A stretch of DNA of 64,000 nucleotides. Source: Cognatishimia activa (GTDB lineage: Bacteria; Pseudomonadota; Alphaproteobacteria; Rhodobacterales; Rhodobacteraceae). How positions within the stretch are numbered: the first letter of the stretch is position 1; the number at the start of each line of letters is the position of its first letter. Location: positions 436,501 to 500,500 of the forward strand of contig NZ_CP096147.1 in assembly GCF_026016445.1 (NCBI RefSeq). Direction: 5' to 3'. Below, piece after piece: positions 9,868 through 18,655 of the stretch. A model generated the notes under the pieces. That model made no database searches, had not been told where the DNA came from, and worked only from the letters and a program-made list of their open reading frames with translations. Position numbers and translations under genes: made by a program.

Positions 9868-10580
9868 ATTCTCTCTAAAGTCATTGTATTTGAACGATAT
9901 TTGACTCTGGTGTCAGCGCCGGGTTCCCCAGTGTGCCACATAGGTGCGATACGATCAGTGGGAACTTATCATCATTCCTAATCTGAGTATGTTAATATGT
10001 GGTTTGAGCCATTTATGGCGTCTTGGTGCCGTTTGTGTTTGGCAGTCGCAGACTGCGGTAGTCTCTGGCAAGTACCAAGTTTCTTCAGGTCGGCCTTCGA
10101 TCGAACAGCCTATTTTGGCACCTTTTTGCTGTTCTTCCATAAGCGACTATCCCCGACATTTTAGCTAGGATTAATATGCTGCCAACTTCAGCAACTGAAA
10201 CTCGGCAGCTCCTTACGACAGAGGTTGTTTATGCGCTTAGGCAGATTAAACATCGCGACTGCGGGAAGGAATAATTATTGCCAGTTGAGAATTGATCCGT
10301 CGCTTTGGGGATGATCGCAGGGCTTATCGTAGTCGTCACACGCGATGCGGTCCCTGGAAATGTGCTAACACCGGTGCCAATAGCATTTAACTGAACTGCT
10401 GCGCGATAACGCAACGCTGCTACTGCCCCTCAAGTCATTCGTTGGGCATTTGTACCACCAGATTGAAAACGATTTTCTTGCCGATGACCGGAATTGCACA
10501 CCACAATTTCGAATTGTGCGTGTGTTACTTACTGCATTCCATGTTAACTACAGCTTTGAACAGGATCCTGGAGAACGTGC
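9868..10580. other. Intergenic region without recognised gene
   Basis: About 710 bases between tRNA-Gln and the efflux operon. Only short open frames occur and none has a family motif or a convincing ribosome-binding site. The last part must hold the promoter of the efflux operon. I see no clear repeat or palindrome. Confidence 0.6.
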
Positions 10581-11621
10581 ATGTTTCGTTTGTTTTTAGT
10601 GGCAGCATTCTCAATGCTCGCCTTTCCGCATTCGCTTTTCGCCCAAGACGCGCCAAGCCTTGTGAAGTTGATGAAGGTAAATTCCGGTGTCGAGAAAGTG
10701 ACCCGTGTTTTCTTTGGGCAGGTCAAAGCAAAAGAGACTGTCGATCTTGCTTTCCAGGTAGGCGGCCAGATTATTGATCTGCCGATCGTAGAAGGGGCCA
10801 CGGTTTCCAAAGGCTCAGTGATTGCCATGCTGGATCTTGAACCCTTCGAGCTTGCATTGGATCAGGCGGTTGTCCAGAAGCAGCAAGCGGATCGTACAGT
10901 GGATCGCCTGACAAAGCTTCAGGGCAATACCGTGAGTCAGGTCACGGTGGATGATGCGCAGACACAACAGCAGCTTGCCGAAATCTCCCAGCGCAATGCC
11001 CAGCGATCATTGAACAATGCGACATTGGTTGCTCCTTTTGATGCACTGGTCGCGACGCGCAATGTTGCCAATTTCTCCACCATCAATGCTGGTACGCCGG
11101 TTGCGCGATTGCATGACATGTCCGATCTTCGCATCGAAATCGACGTCCCTGAGGTTCTTTTTCAGCGGGCGGGTGAAGATGCGGATTTCACATTGACCGC
11201 AAAGTTTCCTGCAAGTGACGAGACATTCCCGCTGCAAGTTCGAGAGTTCAACGCCGAAACGTCTCCTGTTGGCCAAACGTTCCGCATCACATTGGGGATG
11301 ACCCCTCCAGAGGGGCTGACTGTTCTGCCCGGCTCCTCCGTGACGGTCTTTGCTACACAAGACAATTCCGATGATCGAATTCTAATTCCATCTTCCGCCA
11401 TTCTGACTGCCAATGACGGCACACCAAATGTATTGGTGTTTGAGCCTGCGGGTGCGGATGAGGGTGCCATTCGTGCGGTTGAGATCGAGATTCTGCCGGA
11501 CGTTAAAGGGCAGTTCCAGGTGGTGTCCGGATTGAGCAATGGTCAAGAGATCGTTGCAAGTGGTGCAAGCCGCTTAACGGACGGCACCGCGGCTCGTCGC
11601 TTCACTGGCTTTGCAAATTGA
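10581..11621 (+). CDS. RND efflux periplasmic adaptor (membrane fusion protein)
   Basis: A 346-residue HlyD/AcrA-type adaptor. A signal peptide (MFRLFLVAAFSMLAFPHSLFA, cleaved before QDAPS) leads to a biotinyl-lipoyl half-motif (VDLAFQVGGQIIDLPIVEG), a coiled-coil hairpin around residues 95-145 rich in Gln and Ala (VVQKQQADRTV, QLAEISQRNAQRSL), the second lipoyl half (NATLVAPFDALVATR), then beta-barrel and membrane-proximal domains. It should bridge the inner-membrane pump just downstream to an outer-membrane TolC channel. Signal peptidase I cleavage is likely, as no lipobox cysteine is present. The next gene starts 10 bases after its stop. Confidence 0.92.
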   Translation: MFRLFLVAAFSMLAFPHSLFAQDAPSLVKLMKVNSGVEKVTRVFFGQVKAKETVDLAFQVGGQIIDLPIVEGATVSKGSVIAMLDLEPFELALDQAVVQKQQADRTVDRLTKLQGNTVSQVTVDDAQTQQQLAEISQRNAQRSLNNATLVAPFDALVATRNVANFSTINAGTPVARLHDMSDLRIEIDVPEVLFQRAGEDADFTLTAKFPASDETFPLQVREFNAETSPVGQTFRITLGMTPPEGLTVLPGSSVTVFATQDNSDDRILIPSSAILTANDGTPNVLVFEPAGADEGAIRAVEIEILPDVKGQFQVVSGLSNGQEIVASGASRLTDGTAARRFTGFAN

Positions 11622-11631
11622 GGACATCACT

Positions 11632-14600
11632 ATGAATGTAGCGAGTGCATCAATTTCACGGCCGGTTCAGACATGGATCATCATGCTGATCTGCATGATT
11701 GGTGGGATTTGGGGGTTCTTTTCCCTCGGTCGTCTAGAAGACCCGGCTTTTACAATCAAAACAGCTGTGGTTGTCACAGAATACCCAGGTGCCGACGCAA
11801 AACAGGTTGCGCGTGAGGTCTCCGAGCCTCTTGAATCCGCGATTCAGAAAATGGCTGAGGTCAAAGAAATCCGTTCCATGAACCAGCCGGGTCTGTCATG
11901 GATCTCCGTCGATATGCAGGATCAGTATGACGGTAGCGAGCTACCAGAAATCTGGACCAAACTGCGCAATCGCGTAAATAGCGCCCGACTGCCGTCGGGT
12001 GCTGAGCGCCCCTTTGTGAACGATAGTTTCGGTGATGTGTTTGGCATATACTATGCGGTCACCGCTCCCGGATTTACGGATGCAGAAATCCATGATTTGG
12101 CGACATTCCTGAGGCGAGAAATCCTGACAGTTCAGGGTGTGGCTGACGTCGATATTTCTGGCCTGCCCAATGAGGTGGTCTACGTTGAACCAGATCTTGA
12201 GATCACAACAAACCTAAACGTTTCTCCGCTAGCGATCGCGCAAGCCGTTGCGACGTCCAATTCCGTGGCAGATGCGGGATCTATCCAATCGGCGGAGGGC
12301 CGCACGCTTATTCAGGGACCGACAGGTTCGGACTCAGTTTCTGACATCGCGGGCCTATCGGTTGGCGTTGGCGGACAGGTTCTGAACCTCTTTGATTTTT
12401 CCAAAGTGAGCCGTAGCCGCGAGCAAAATCCTAGCCTCTTAATTCGCCATAATGGCGAAAGCGCTTTCACACTTGGCGTCGCCGGATTAGGCAGTGAAAA
12501 CATCGTTGAAGTTGGTCACCGTACCGATGCCAAGATCGCTGAACTCGCCCCACAAATCCCTGTGGGCGTCGATCTGCACCCGGTTTATCAGCAACATATC
12601 GTTGTCGAAAACGCCTCTAACGATTTCCTTGTGAACCTGGCCATGTCCGTCAGCATCGTTGTGGTGGTGCTAGCACTATTCATGGGCTGGCGGGCGGCGA
12701 TTGTGGTCGGTAGTACCCTTCTTTTGACAGTGGTTGGTACGCTCTTCTTCATGGCGATCTTCTCAATCGAGATGGAACGTATCTCACTTGGGGCTTTGAT
12801 CATTGCGATGGGTATGCTGGTCGACAACGCGATTGTAGTTGCGGAAGGTATGCAGATTTCGATGCGGCGTGGGATGAGCTCTCGACAGGCTGCTGAAGAT
12901 GCCGCTGGCAAGACTCAGATACCTTTGCTGGGCGCTACGGTCATTGGGATCATGGCTTTTGCCGGGATTGGCCTTAGCAATGATGCGACAGGCGAGTTCC
13001 TGTTCTCGCTCTTTGCTGTGATTGCTATCTCCCTGATGCTCTCCTGGGTGCTAGCTCTGACCGCAACACCAATCCTGGGGCATTACTTTTTCCGCCAAGG
13101 CAGCTCTGACTCTGATGACGCCTATGGTGGGGTCTTATTCCGTGTCTATTCCGGTTTGCTGCGCTTGTGCCTCAAAGTCTGGTGGCTGGTTATCCCAGCG
13201 TTGTTGGCCGTGACAGTTGTCTGTTTCGCCCTCTTTGGACAGGTGAAGCAGCAGTTTTTCCCGGACAGCAACACACCTCTTTTCTTTGTGCACTACAAGT
13301 TGGCGCAAGGGGCTTCGATCCATGAAACCTCCCGTGACCTTGAAGTTCTGGAAGAGTGGTTGGCCAAGCAGGAAGACGTCGTATCCTCAACCGCCTATGC
13401 GGGCCAGGGTGCTGCACGCTTTATGCTGACCTATCAGGCGGAAGACCCGAACCCAAGTTACGGACATATCATTGTGCGTACAGAGACCATCGATGAAATC
13501 GCACCTTTGATTGCTGAAATGGAAGTCTTTGCTGCGGAAGCATTGCCGCAAGGTGAATTCCGCGCAAAACGTCTGGCGTTTGGCCCTGGCGGCGGTGACC
13601 CAATTCAGGTCCGTTTCTCAGGTTCCGATCCTGAAGTCCTTCGCGACCTCGCAGACCAAGCCAGCGTCATTCTGAGCAACGCTTCAGAGAACATCGTGGC
13701 ACCGCGCGTAGACTGGCGCGAAATGGAGCAAGTCCTGCGCCCGGTTTATGCAACGGAACGTGCACAGGAAGCCGGCATTACGCGCGACGACATTACCAAT
13801 GTCATGCGGTTTGCAACCGAAGGCTTTGATGCTGGGGTCTATCGCGAAAGCGATCGCCAGATTCCGATCATTGTACGGGTGGCACCGGAAGATGACCTCT
13901 CTTTTGCCGATCAGGTGATTTATTCCTCAACCGGTCAGACCTATGTACCTTTTGAACAGGTCGTAGAAGGCTTGCGATTTGAACCACAAAACACGCTGAT
14001 CATGCGCCGGGATCGGGTTCTGACCATCACGGTTGGATCTGATGTTACGAAAGGCGTGACTGCAGCGCAGGTTCAAACCGAAGTTCAGGCCGCCATCGAG
14101 GCCATGCCGCTTCCTGCCGGATACAAGATGGCATGGGGTGGGGAATACGAGAGCTCACGTGACGCGCAGGCCAGCCTCGGTCGGCAACTTCCTCTGAGCT
14201 TGCTGATCATGGTGTTGATTTCGGTCCTGCTGTTTAATGCGTTGCGCCAGCCTTTGATCATCTGGCTGCTGGTACCGATGTCAGTCAATGGTGTCGCTCT
14301 TGCGCTGCTTGGTACCGGGATGCCGTTCACCTTTACGGCGCTTCTTGGTCTGCTGTCTCTGTCCGGAATGCTGATCAAAAACGGTATCGTTCTGGTCGAG
14401 GAAATCGACCTTGTGCGGGAAAACAAACCTGACCAGCCTCAAGTGGACTCAATTATCGAAGCCTCTACATCGCGTCTGCGACCGGTCATTCTGGCGGCGG
14501 CGACAACCATCCTTGGGATGACACCACTGATTTGGGATGCGTTCTTCCAATCCATGGCGGTCACGATCATGGGTGGCTTGGCGTTCGCGTCGATATTGAC

Positions 14601-14685
14601 CCTCATCGCGGCACCGGTGTTCTACCACGCTTTCTTTGCTCGTGGGCGAAGGGCTGCCGCATCCGCGCAGCCTGCCGTGGCCTGA
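11632..14685 (+). CDS. RND-family efflux pump, inner-membrane transporter
   Basis: A 1017-residue RND pump with the usual twelve-helix, two-repeat plan: TM1 near residue 20, large periplasmic loops, and helix clusters at about 335-490 and 860-1010. The fourth helix reads MGMLVDNAIVVAEG, so the second of the two proton-relay aspartates of AcrB is Asn; this substitution occurs in a sizeable RND clade. TM10 contains GMLIKNGIVLVEE. It exports lipophilic compounds by proton antiport with the upstream adaptor. I chose ATG 11632 (after GAGGA), because the earlier in-frame start lies inside the adaptor gene. No outer-membrane channel is next to it; the TolC-type gene at 48.0 kb could serve. Confidence 0.92.
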   Translation: MNVASASISRPVQTWIIMLICMIGGIWGFFSLGRLEDPAFTIKTAVVVTEYPGADAKQVAREVSEPLESAIQKMAEVKEIRSMNQPGLSWISVDMQDQYDGSELPEIWTKLRNRVNSARLPSGAERPFVNDSFGDVFGIYYAVTAPGFTDAEIHDLATFLRREILTVQGVADVDISGLPNEVVYVEPDLEITTNLNVSPLAIAQAVATSNSVADAGSIQSAEGRTLIQGPTGSDSVSDIAGLSVGVGGQVLNLFDFSKVSRSREQNPSLLIRHNGESAFTLGVAGLGSENIVEVGHRTDAKIAELAPQIPVGVDLHPVYQQHIVVENASNDFLVNLAMSVSIVVVVLALFMGWRAAIVVGSTLLLTVVGTLFFMAIFSIEMERISLGALIIAMGMLVDNAIVVAEGMQISMRRGMSSRQAAEDAAGKTQIPLLGATVIGIMAFAGIGLSNDATGEFLFSLFAVIAISLMLSWVLALTATPILGHYFFRQGSSDSDDAYGGVLFRVYSGLLRLCLKVWWLVIPALLAVTVVCFALFGQVKQQFFPDSNTPLFFVHYKLAQGASIHETSRDLEVLEEWLAKQEDVVSSTAYAGQGAARFMLTYQAEDPNPSYGHIIVRTETIDEIAPLIAEMEVFAAEALPQGEFRAKRLAFGPGGGDPIQVRFSGSDPEVLRDLADQASVILSNASENIVAPRVDWREMEQVLRPVYATERAQEAGITRDDITNVMRFATEGFDAGVYRESDRQIPIIVRVAPEDDLSFADQVIYSSTGQTYVPFEQVVEGLRFEPQNTLIMRRDRVLTITVGSDVTKGVTAAQVQTEVQAAIEAMPLPAGYKMAWGGEYESSRDAQASLGRQLPLSLLIMVLISVLLFNALRQPLIIWLLVPMSVNGVALALLGTGMPFTFTALLGLLSLSGMLIKNGIVLVEEIDLVRENKPDQPQVDSIIEASTSRLRPVILAAATTILGMTPLIWDAFFQSMAVTIMGGLAFASILTLIAAPVFYHAFFARGRRAAASAQPAVA

Positions 14686-14722
14686 TGATGGTGGCTGAGT
14701 AAAGCGATTACACACATGCATT

Positions 14723-14759
14723 GGGGCGGGGGAGGTCACACTATTCTCTCCTCCGCCCC
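14723..14759. terminator. Hairpin between convergent genes
   Basis: GGGGCGGGGGAGG can pair with CCTCCGCCCC with one bulged G across a 14-base loop. It lies between the stops of the RND pump and the convergent CDGSH flavoprotein and could terminate either, though no long T-run follows. Confidence 0.5.
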
Positions 14760-14786
14760 GGCATTTACCGATTAAGAGACAGCCAT

Positions 14787-16319
14787 CTACCGGTTCAGAC
14801 CGGAAAATCTGACACCGCTCAAATCGGCCATCTCTTTTTTCCATGTCGCGATGTCCTTTTGGGACAAGTCCTGAAGGTTTGAGTGCCCACAGGCGCGGGC
14901 GAGGACTTTCATCAGGTCAACACTGGCTCCAAAATATCGGGCAAGCCGTTCTGCCCCGACCTGAACATCAAAACGTTTTCTCAGTTCAGGCTTTTGCGTT
15001 GCGACACCTACCGGACAGTTGTTTGAATTACACATCCGCGCAGCGATACAGCCAACAGCCTGCATGGCTGAGTTGCTAACAGCGACAGCGTCCGCACCCA
15101 ATGCCATCGCCTTAACGAAGTCTTCGGCCATGCGAAGCCCACCGGTGATGACCAGTGTCACGTCGCGCCCCGTCTTGGCGTCCAGATGTGCGCGTGCACG
15201 GGCCAACGCAGGGATGGTTGGCACTGAGATGTGATCCCGAAAGATTAGGGGCGCTGCCCCCGTTCCACCGCCGCGACCATCCAAAATTATGTAGTCAGCA
15301 CTTGCCTCCAAGGCGAAGTCGATATCATCCTCTATGTGATTGGCTGAAAGTTTAAAACCAATCGGAATGCCATTTGATTTTTCGCGCACCTGATCCGCGA
15401 TGTATTTGAAATCAGCAGGTGTTTTTAGGTCTGGAAAGGTCGCTGGAGAAATGGCGGACTGACCGGGTTCAAGCCCTCGGACTTGTGCAATCTTCCCCTG
15501 TACCTTGTCTCCAGGAAGGTGGCCGCCCGTTCCGGTTTTCGCGCCCTGACCGCCCTTAAAGTGAAATGCTTGCACACGTTCCACCAGATCGAGATTCCAG
15601 CCAAACTGCGCGCTGGCGAGCTCATAGAAGTATCGATCATTTTCAGCTTGCTCTTCAGGAAGCATCCCCCCTTCACCAGAGCAGATGCCCGTCCCAGCCA
15701 TCTGGGCGCCGCGTGACAGAGCGGTTTTGGCTTCTTCTGACAGTGCGCCATAGCTCATGTCTGAAACGAAAAGGGGAATATCAAGTGTGAGTGGTTTGGC
15801 GGCGCGGGGCCCGATGGTCACCGAGGTGCCCACTGCAGCATCGTCCAGCAGTGGCTTGCGGGCCATTTGGGCTGGCAAAATTTGGATGTCATCCCAATGA
15901 GGCAGGTCTTTTCGTGGCACACCCATTGCGCCCATTTCACCGTGATGACCCAGTTTGGACAATCCATCACGTGCGAGCTCATGTATACGAGCCACGGTAG
16001 GTTCTTCGGGGGTGGCTTTCGCCTGTGGAATGTCAGATTTCGGAGTGGGCGCAGGATCACCGGGTTTCAGATCGCCCAAGGTTGCATGTGTCCCGTCACA
16101 AAAGGGACTGTTTGCGGTGCCTTTACACCGGCACAGCGCTGCGGGGGCGGTCTTTTCAGCCGTGAATTTTAGGGGTTTGATATCTGTTGCCGAATGGGAT
16201 CCATCACAAAACGGTTGGTTTTTTGATCGACCGCATCGACACCAAAAGTAATCTTTGCCTTTTTCAAGATCGACCTTAGCAGGGCTTTTGGCGGCAATAA
16301 TCGGAACAGAGTCAGTCAT
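14787..16319 (-). CDS. Glutamate-synthase-like FMN protein with two N-terminal CDGSH iron-sulfur motifs
   Basis: A 510-residue fusion. Two CDGSH-type 2Fe-2S sites occur at residues 27-42 (CRCGRSKNQPFCDGSH) and 63-78 (CRCKGTANSPFCDGTH), each with the three Cys and one His ligand. After a Pro-rich linker comes the FMN-binding synthase domain of glutamate synthase: HFKGGQGAKTGTGGHLPG, ILDGRGGGTGAAP, and the iron-sulfur region RMCNSNNCPVGVATQ. No glutaminase domain is present. Such stand-alone domains are flavin oxidoreductases of unsettled substrate. I chose ATG 16319 because GGAGAG precedes it. The fused domain suggests electrons pass between CDGSH clusters and FMN, which is inference. Confidence 0.85.
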   Translation of the reverse strand: MTDSVPIIAAKSPAKVDLEKGKDYFWCRCGRSKNQPFCDGSHSATDIKPLKFTAEKTAPAALCRCKGTANSPFCDGTHATLGDLKPGDPAPTPKSDIPQAKATPEEPTVARIHELARDGLSKLGHHGEMGAMGVPRKDLPHWDDIQILPAQMARKPLLDDAAVGTSVTIGPRAAKPLTLDIPLFVSDMSYGALSEEAKTALSRGAQMAGTGICSGEGGMLPEEQAENDRYFYELASAQFGWNLDLVERVQAFHFKGGQGAKTGTGGHLPGDKVQGKIAQVRGLEPGQSAISPATFPDLKTPADFKYIADQVREKSNGIPIGFKLSANHIEDDIDFALEASADYIILDGRGGGTGAAPLIFRDHISVPTIPALARARAHLDAKTGRDVTLVITGGLRMAEDFVKAMALGADAVAVSNSAMQAVGCIAARMCNSNNCPVGVATQKPELRKRFDVQVGAERLARYFGASVDLMKVLARACGHSNLQDLSQKDIATWKKEMADLSGVRFSGLNR

Positions 16320-16461
16320 TTGGTGTCTCTCCAAACCTTTGTTTGTTATCGGCGGCAACTGAGCTGCAGAGCACTTTTGGTCAGCAGCTTGTTATTTAGT
16401 TAGCGTAAATCCTCGTCTTTCAAATCCGTCTCCAGTCTGCATTCACTGCTGACCTTTGTCG

Positions 16462-17550
16462 CTATGGCAGCTCACATATTCCCATCTGAGCCATCGCAAT
16501 CGATGCTTCATCACTTAATACACCCCAAAGTTGCTCAAGACCCTTTTCCCCACCTGCTGCTATTGCAAATTGCAGAATACGTCCAAGGAAGGCGAAATCG
16601 GCACCGGCATGAAGCGCTTTGAGGACATCCTCCCCGGATCGTAGCCCGCTATCATAAAAAATCGGGAAATTTGGACCGAGCGCATCCCGGATGGGAGCGA
16701 TCATTTCGAAAGGCGCAGGTGCGCTTTCTAGCTGCCGCGCACCATGGCTGGATATCTGTATCGCGTCCGCACCCGCCTTTTTTAGCTCAATGGCGTCATT
16801 CGTGTCCAAAACCCCCTTGATGACAAGGTTGCCCGGCCAAGCGTCACGCAGCCTGTCAAGGGTTTCCCAAGTCGCCTTCGCTCGGCTTTCTGTACGGTCA
16901 AAAGTAAAGCCATCCGATTGAAAATTGGCCATTTCCGGTTTGCCTGCAACCAGTGTCGCAAGCGACCATCTTGGGTGCAGCGCAAAGTCGATGAATTGCG
17001 ATACTCCAATCTTGAAGGGCATTTTGAAACCATGGCGTAATTCGCGTGGGCGACGGCCGACTTCGGGCACATCGACCGTCAAAATCAAAGTTTCATAGCC
17101 TGCTGATTTCGCCCGATCAACGAGCTTGAAAGTTCCTTCTCCATCCCCACTAAAATACAGCTGGAACCAAGCATTGCCTTCTGCCACCTCAATGATTTCC
17201 TCCATGGGGGTAGACGCAACGGTCGAAACGCAATGAGGGATTTCATATTTAGCCGCGAGCCGCGCGAGCATCAGATCAGCCCTGGGTGCTGCAAGATTGC
17301 AAATCCCCATCGGCGCGATGCCGAAGGGGCGCTGGGTGAGTTTGCCAAAAACAGATTTTGAAAGGGAGCGCTGACTGACATCTCTCAGGATGCGTGGAGA
17401 TAAGGTGGCATTATCAAGTGCGGCGCGATTGCGCGCCGCACCTGTTTCGGCTCCGGCAGCACCATCGATATAGTCAAACACCATCCACGGCAGGCGCCGT
17501 TTTGCGATCCGCCGAGCGTCTGCTGCGCTGTGAATAGCGTTCGAGAACAT
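16462..17550 (-). CDS. FMN-dependent alpha-hydroxyacid dehydrogenase, probable sulfolactate dehydrogenase
   Basis: A 362-residue protein of the lactate dehydrogenase/glycolate oxidase FMN family (LldD type). It has the N-terminal DYIDGAAGAE, the FMN segment FGIAPMGICNLAAP, WFQLYFSGD, TVDVPEVGRRPRELR, the catalytic-base region IQISSHGARQLES (His retained, with Ser-Ala in place of the usual Asn-Gly around it), and the phosphate-binding YDSGLRSGEDVLKALHAGADFAFLGR. Its start abuts the stop of comE, so it is the last gene of the sulfonate operon. In that setting its expected job is oxidation of 3-sulfolactate to sulfopyruvate, the step between HpsN and ComDE. The substrate is inferred from position, not from a diagnostic motif. 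Confidence 0.78.
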   Translation of the reverse strand: MFSNAIHSAADARRIAKRRLPWMVFDYIDGAAGAETGAARNRAALDNATLSPRILRDVSQRSLSKSVFGKLTQRPFGIAPMGICNLAAPRADLMLARLAAKYEIPHCVSTVASTPMEEIIEVAEGNAWFQLYFSGDGEGTFKLVDRAKSAGYETLILTVDVPEVGRRPRELRHGFKMPFKIGVSQFIDFALHPRWSLATLVAGKPEMANFQSDGFTFDRTESRAKATWETLDRLRDAWPGNLVIKGVLDTNDAIELKKAGADAIQISSHGARQLESAPAPFEMIAPIRDALGPNFPIFYDSGLRSGEDVLKALHAGADFAFLGRILQFAIAAGGEKGLEQLWGVLSDEASIAMAQMGICELP

Positions 17551-18104
17551 CAGGCTTTGACTGCTTCCATAAAGCGATGTCGGATCACCACTGGATCCAA
17601 TGTGATAACTGGCAGCTTGATATTGCCACTGTCACATTTGCACACAATCACAGTCATTTCATCGCTGTTGATTGCATCCTGCAGCACAGGACCAAGGTCT
17701 TTGTCCTGAACTTCGATCACGGTCTCACATCCACAGGCCTTTGCCACCGCTGCAAGAGAGGTTTTCTTGCCAGCGTAGGTGGGTTGATCGCCCGTCGAGC
17801 CATAGGACCCATTGTCGATGATCAGGAGCGTGAAGTTGCCTGTCGCGTTGTTGGCGATTGTTGGCAGAGTGCCAAGATTGGTCAAAACGGAGCCATCCCC
17901 GTCGATTGAGATTACAGGCTTGTCCTGCGCCAAAGCCACACCGAAGCCAATCGAGGACGACAAACCCATTGTGCCCAGCATGTAAAAATTGGTTGGCTGA
18001 TCGTCTATCATATGCAGTTCCTGGCTTGGCAGGCCAATGTTGCAGACAACCAAGTGATCTCGAATGATCGGGGCGATTTCTTTTAGGATTTCAGAACGGA
18101 TCAT
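17550..18104 (-). CDS. comE: Sulfopyruvate decarboxylase, beta (TPP-binding) subunit
   Basis: A 184-residue thiamine-diphosphate enzyme subunit. The cofactor motif runs from SIDGDGSVL to LIIDNGSYGSTGD, the GDG-to-N spacing typical of this superfamily. The N-terminal TMGLSSSIGFGVALAQDKPV is typical of ComE and phosphonopyruvate decarboxylase beta chains. With ComD it forms the split enzyme that decarboxylates 3-sulfopyruvate to sulfoacetaldehyde in the cytoplasm. It overlaps comD by 4 bases and touches the next gene by one base, so the three are translationally coupled. Phosphonopyruvate is the alternative substrate, but hpsN in the operon and the absence of phosphonate genes favour sulfopyruvate. 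Confidence 0.85.
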   Translation of the reverse strand: MIRSEILKEIAPIIRDHLVVCNIGLPSQELHMIDDQPTNFYMLGTMGLSSSIGFGVALAQDKPVISIDGDGSVLTNLGTLPTIANNATGNFTLLIIDNGSYGSTGDQPTYAGKKTSLAAVAKACGCETVIEVQDKDLGPVLQDAINSDEMTVIVCKCDSGNIKLPVITLDPVVIRHRFMEAVKA

Positions 18105-18607
18105 TGGTCGCCATAGCCTCCCCAGAAGTTCGCATCCGTCAGGATTGCGACAGGTTTGTTACTCATGAAAGTGTACTTGAGGATATTGTCGAACTCTTCG
18201 ACATCTTTCTGCCAATGGAAGTGGTAGGTTGGGATGTTGAGCTGAGCCAGAAGCGCCTTGGTATGAACAGCCATTTCCACCTGACAGGCCACCGGTTCGC
18301 GCAGCTCACCGCGGTAGGAAATGATCATCGGCAAAGGCATGCGGTAGAACTGCGTCAGCGTCGCCAAAGTGTTGATTGTCACGCCAATCGCAGTGTTCTG
18401 CATGATGATCGCTGGACGTTTGCCACCCATGAAAGCGCCAGCGCAGAGCCCCATGCCTTCGTCTTCTTTATTGGATGGAATGTGGAAGATGTCGTCGCGG
18501 TTTTCGATTTCATCGATCACTCCGGCCAGCTGTTTGCAGGGGACCGTTGTGACAAAGGAAACGTCGTTCGCAACAAGATCATCGGCGATCTTCTTGTCGA
18601 TATTCAT
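18101..18607 (-). CDS. comD: Sulfopyruvate decarboxylase, alpha subunit
   Basis: A 168-residue pyrimidine-binding half of a split thiamine-diphosphate decarboxylase. FVTTVPCKQLAGVIDEI, HIPSNKEDEGMGLCAGAFMGGKRPAIIMQNTAIG and PMIISYRGELREP match the ComD and phosphonopyruvate decarboxylase alpha type; the Glu of NKEDEGMG is the likely residue that activates the thiamine N1'. It pairs with ComE, whose start overlaps its stop. A 48-base gap with an AAGG site separates it from the alcohol dehydrogenase upstream. Known ComDE enzymes act in coenzyme M synthesis in archaea and in sulfolactate catabolism in Roseobacter relatives; the latter fits here. Confidence 0.85.
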   Translation of the reverse strand: MNIDKKIADDLVANDVSFVTTVPCKQLAGVIDEIENRDDIFHIPSNKEDEGMGLCAGAFMGGKRPAIIMQNTAIGVTINTLATLTQFYRMPLPMIISYRGELREPVACQVEMAVHTKALLAQLNIPTYHFHWQKDVEEFDNILKYTFMSNKPVAILTDANFWGGYGDQ

Positions 18608-18655
18608 TCTACTTACCTTTCTGGGAAGCGCCGGTTTTGCCTAAGCGCGTTGACT

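Noticed and set aside
10229..10414. Short minus-strand frame in the gap before the efflux operon
   Set aside because: No ribosome-binding site, no motif; composition does not look coding.
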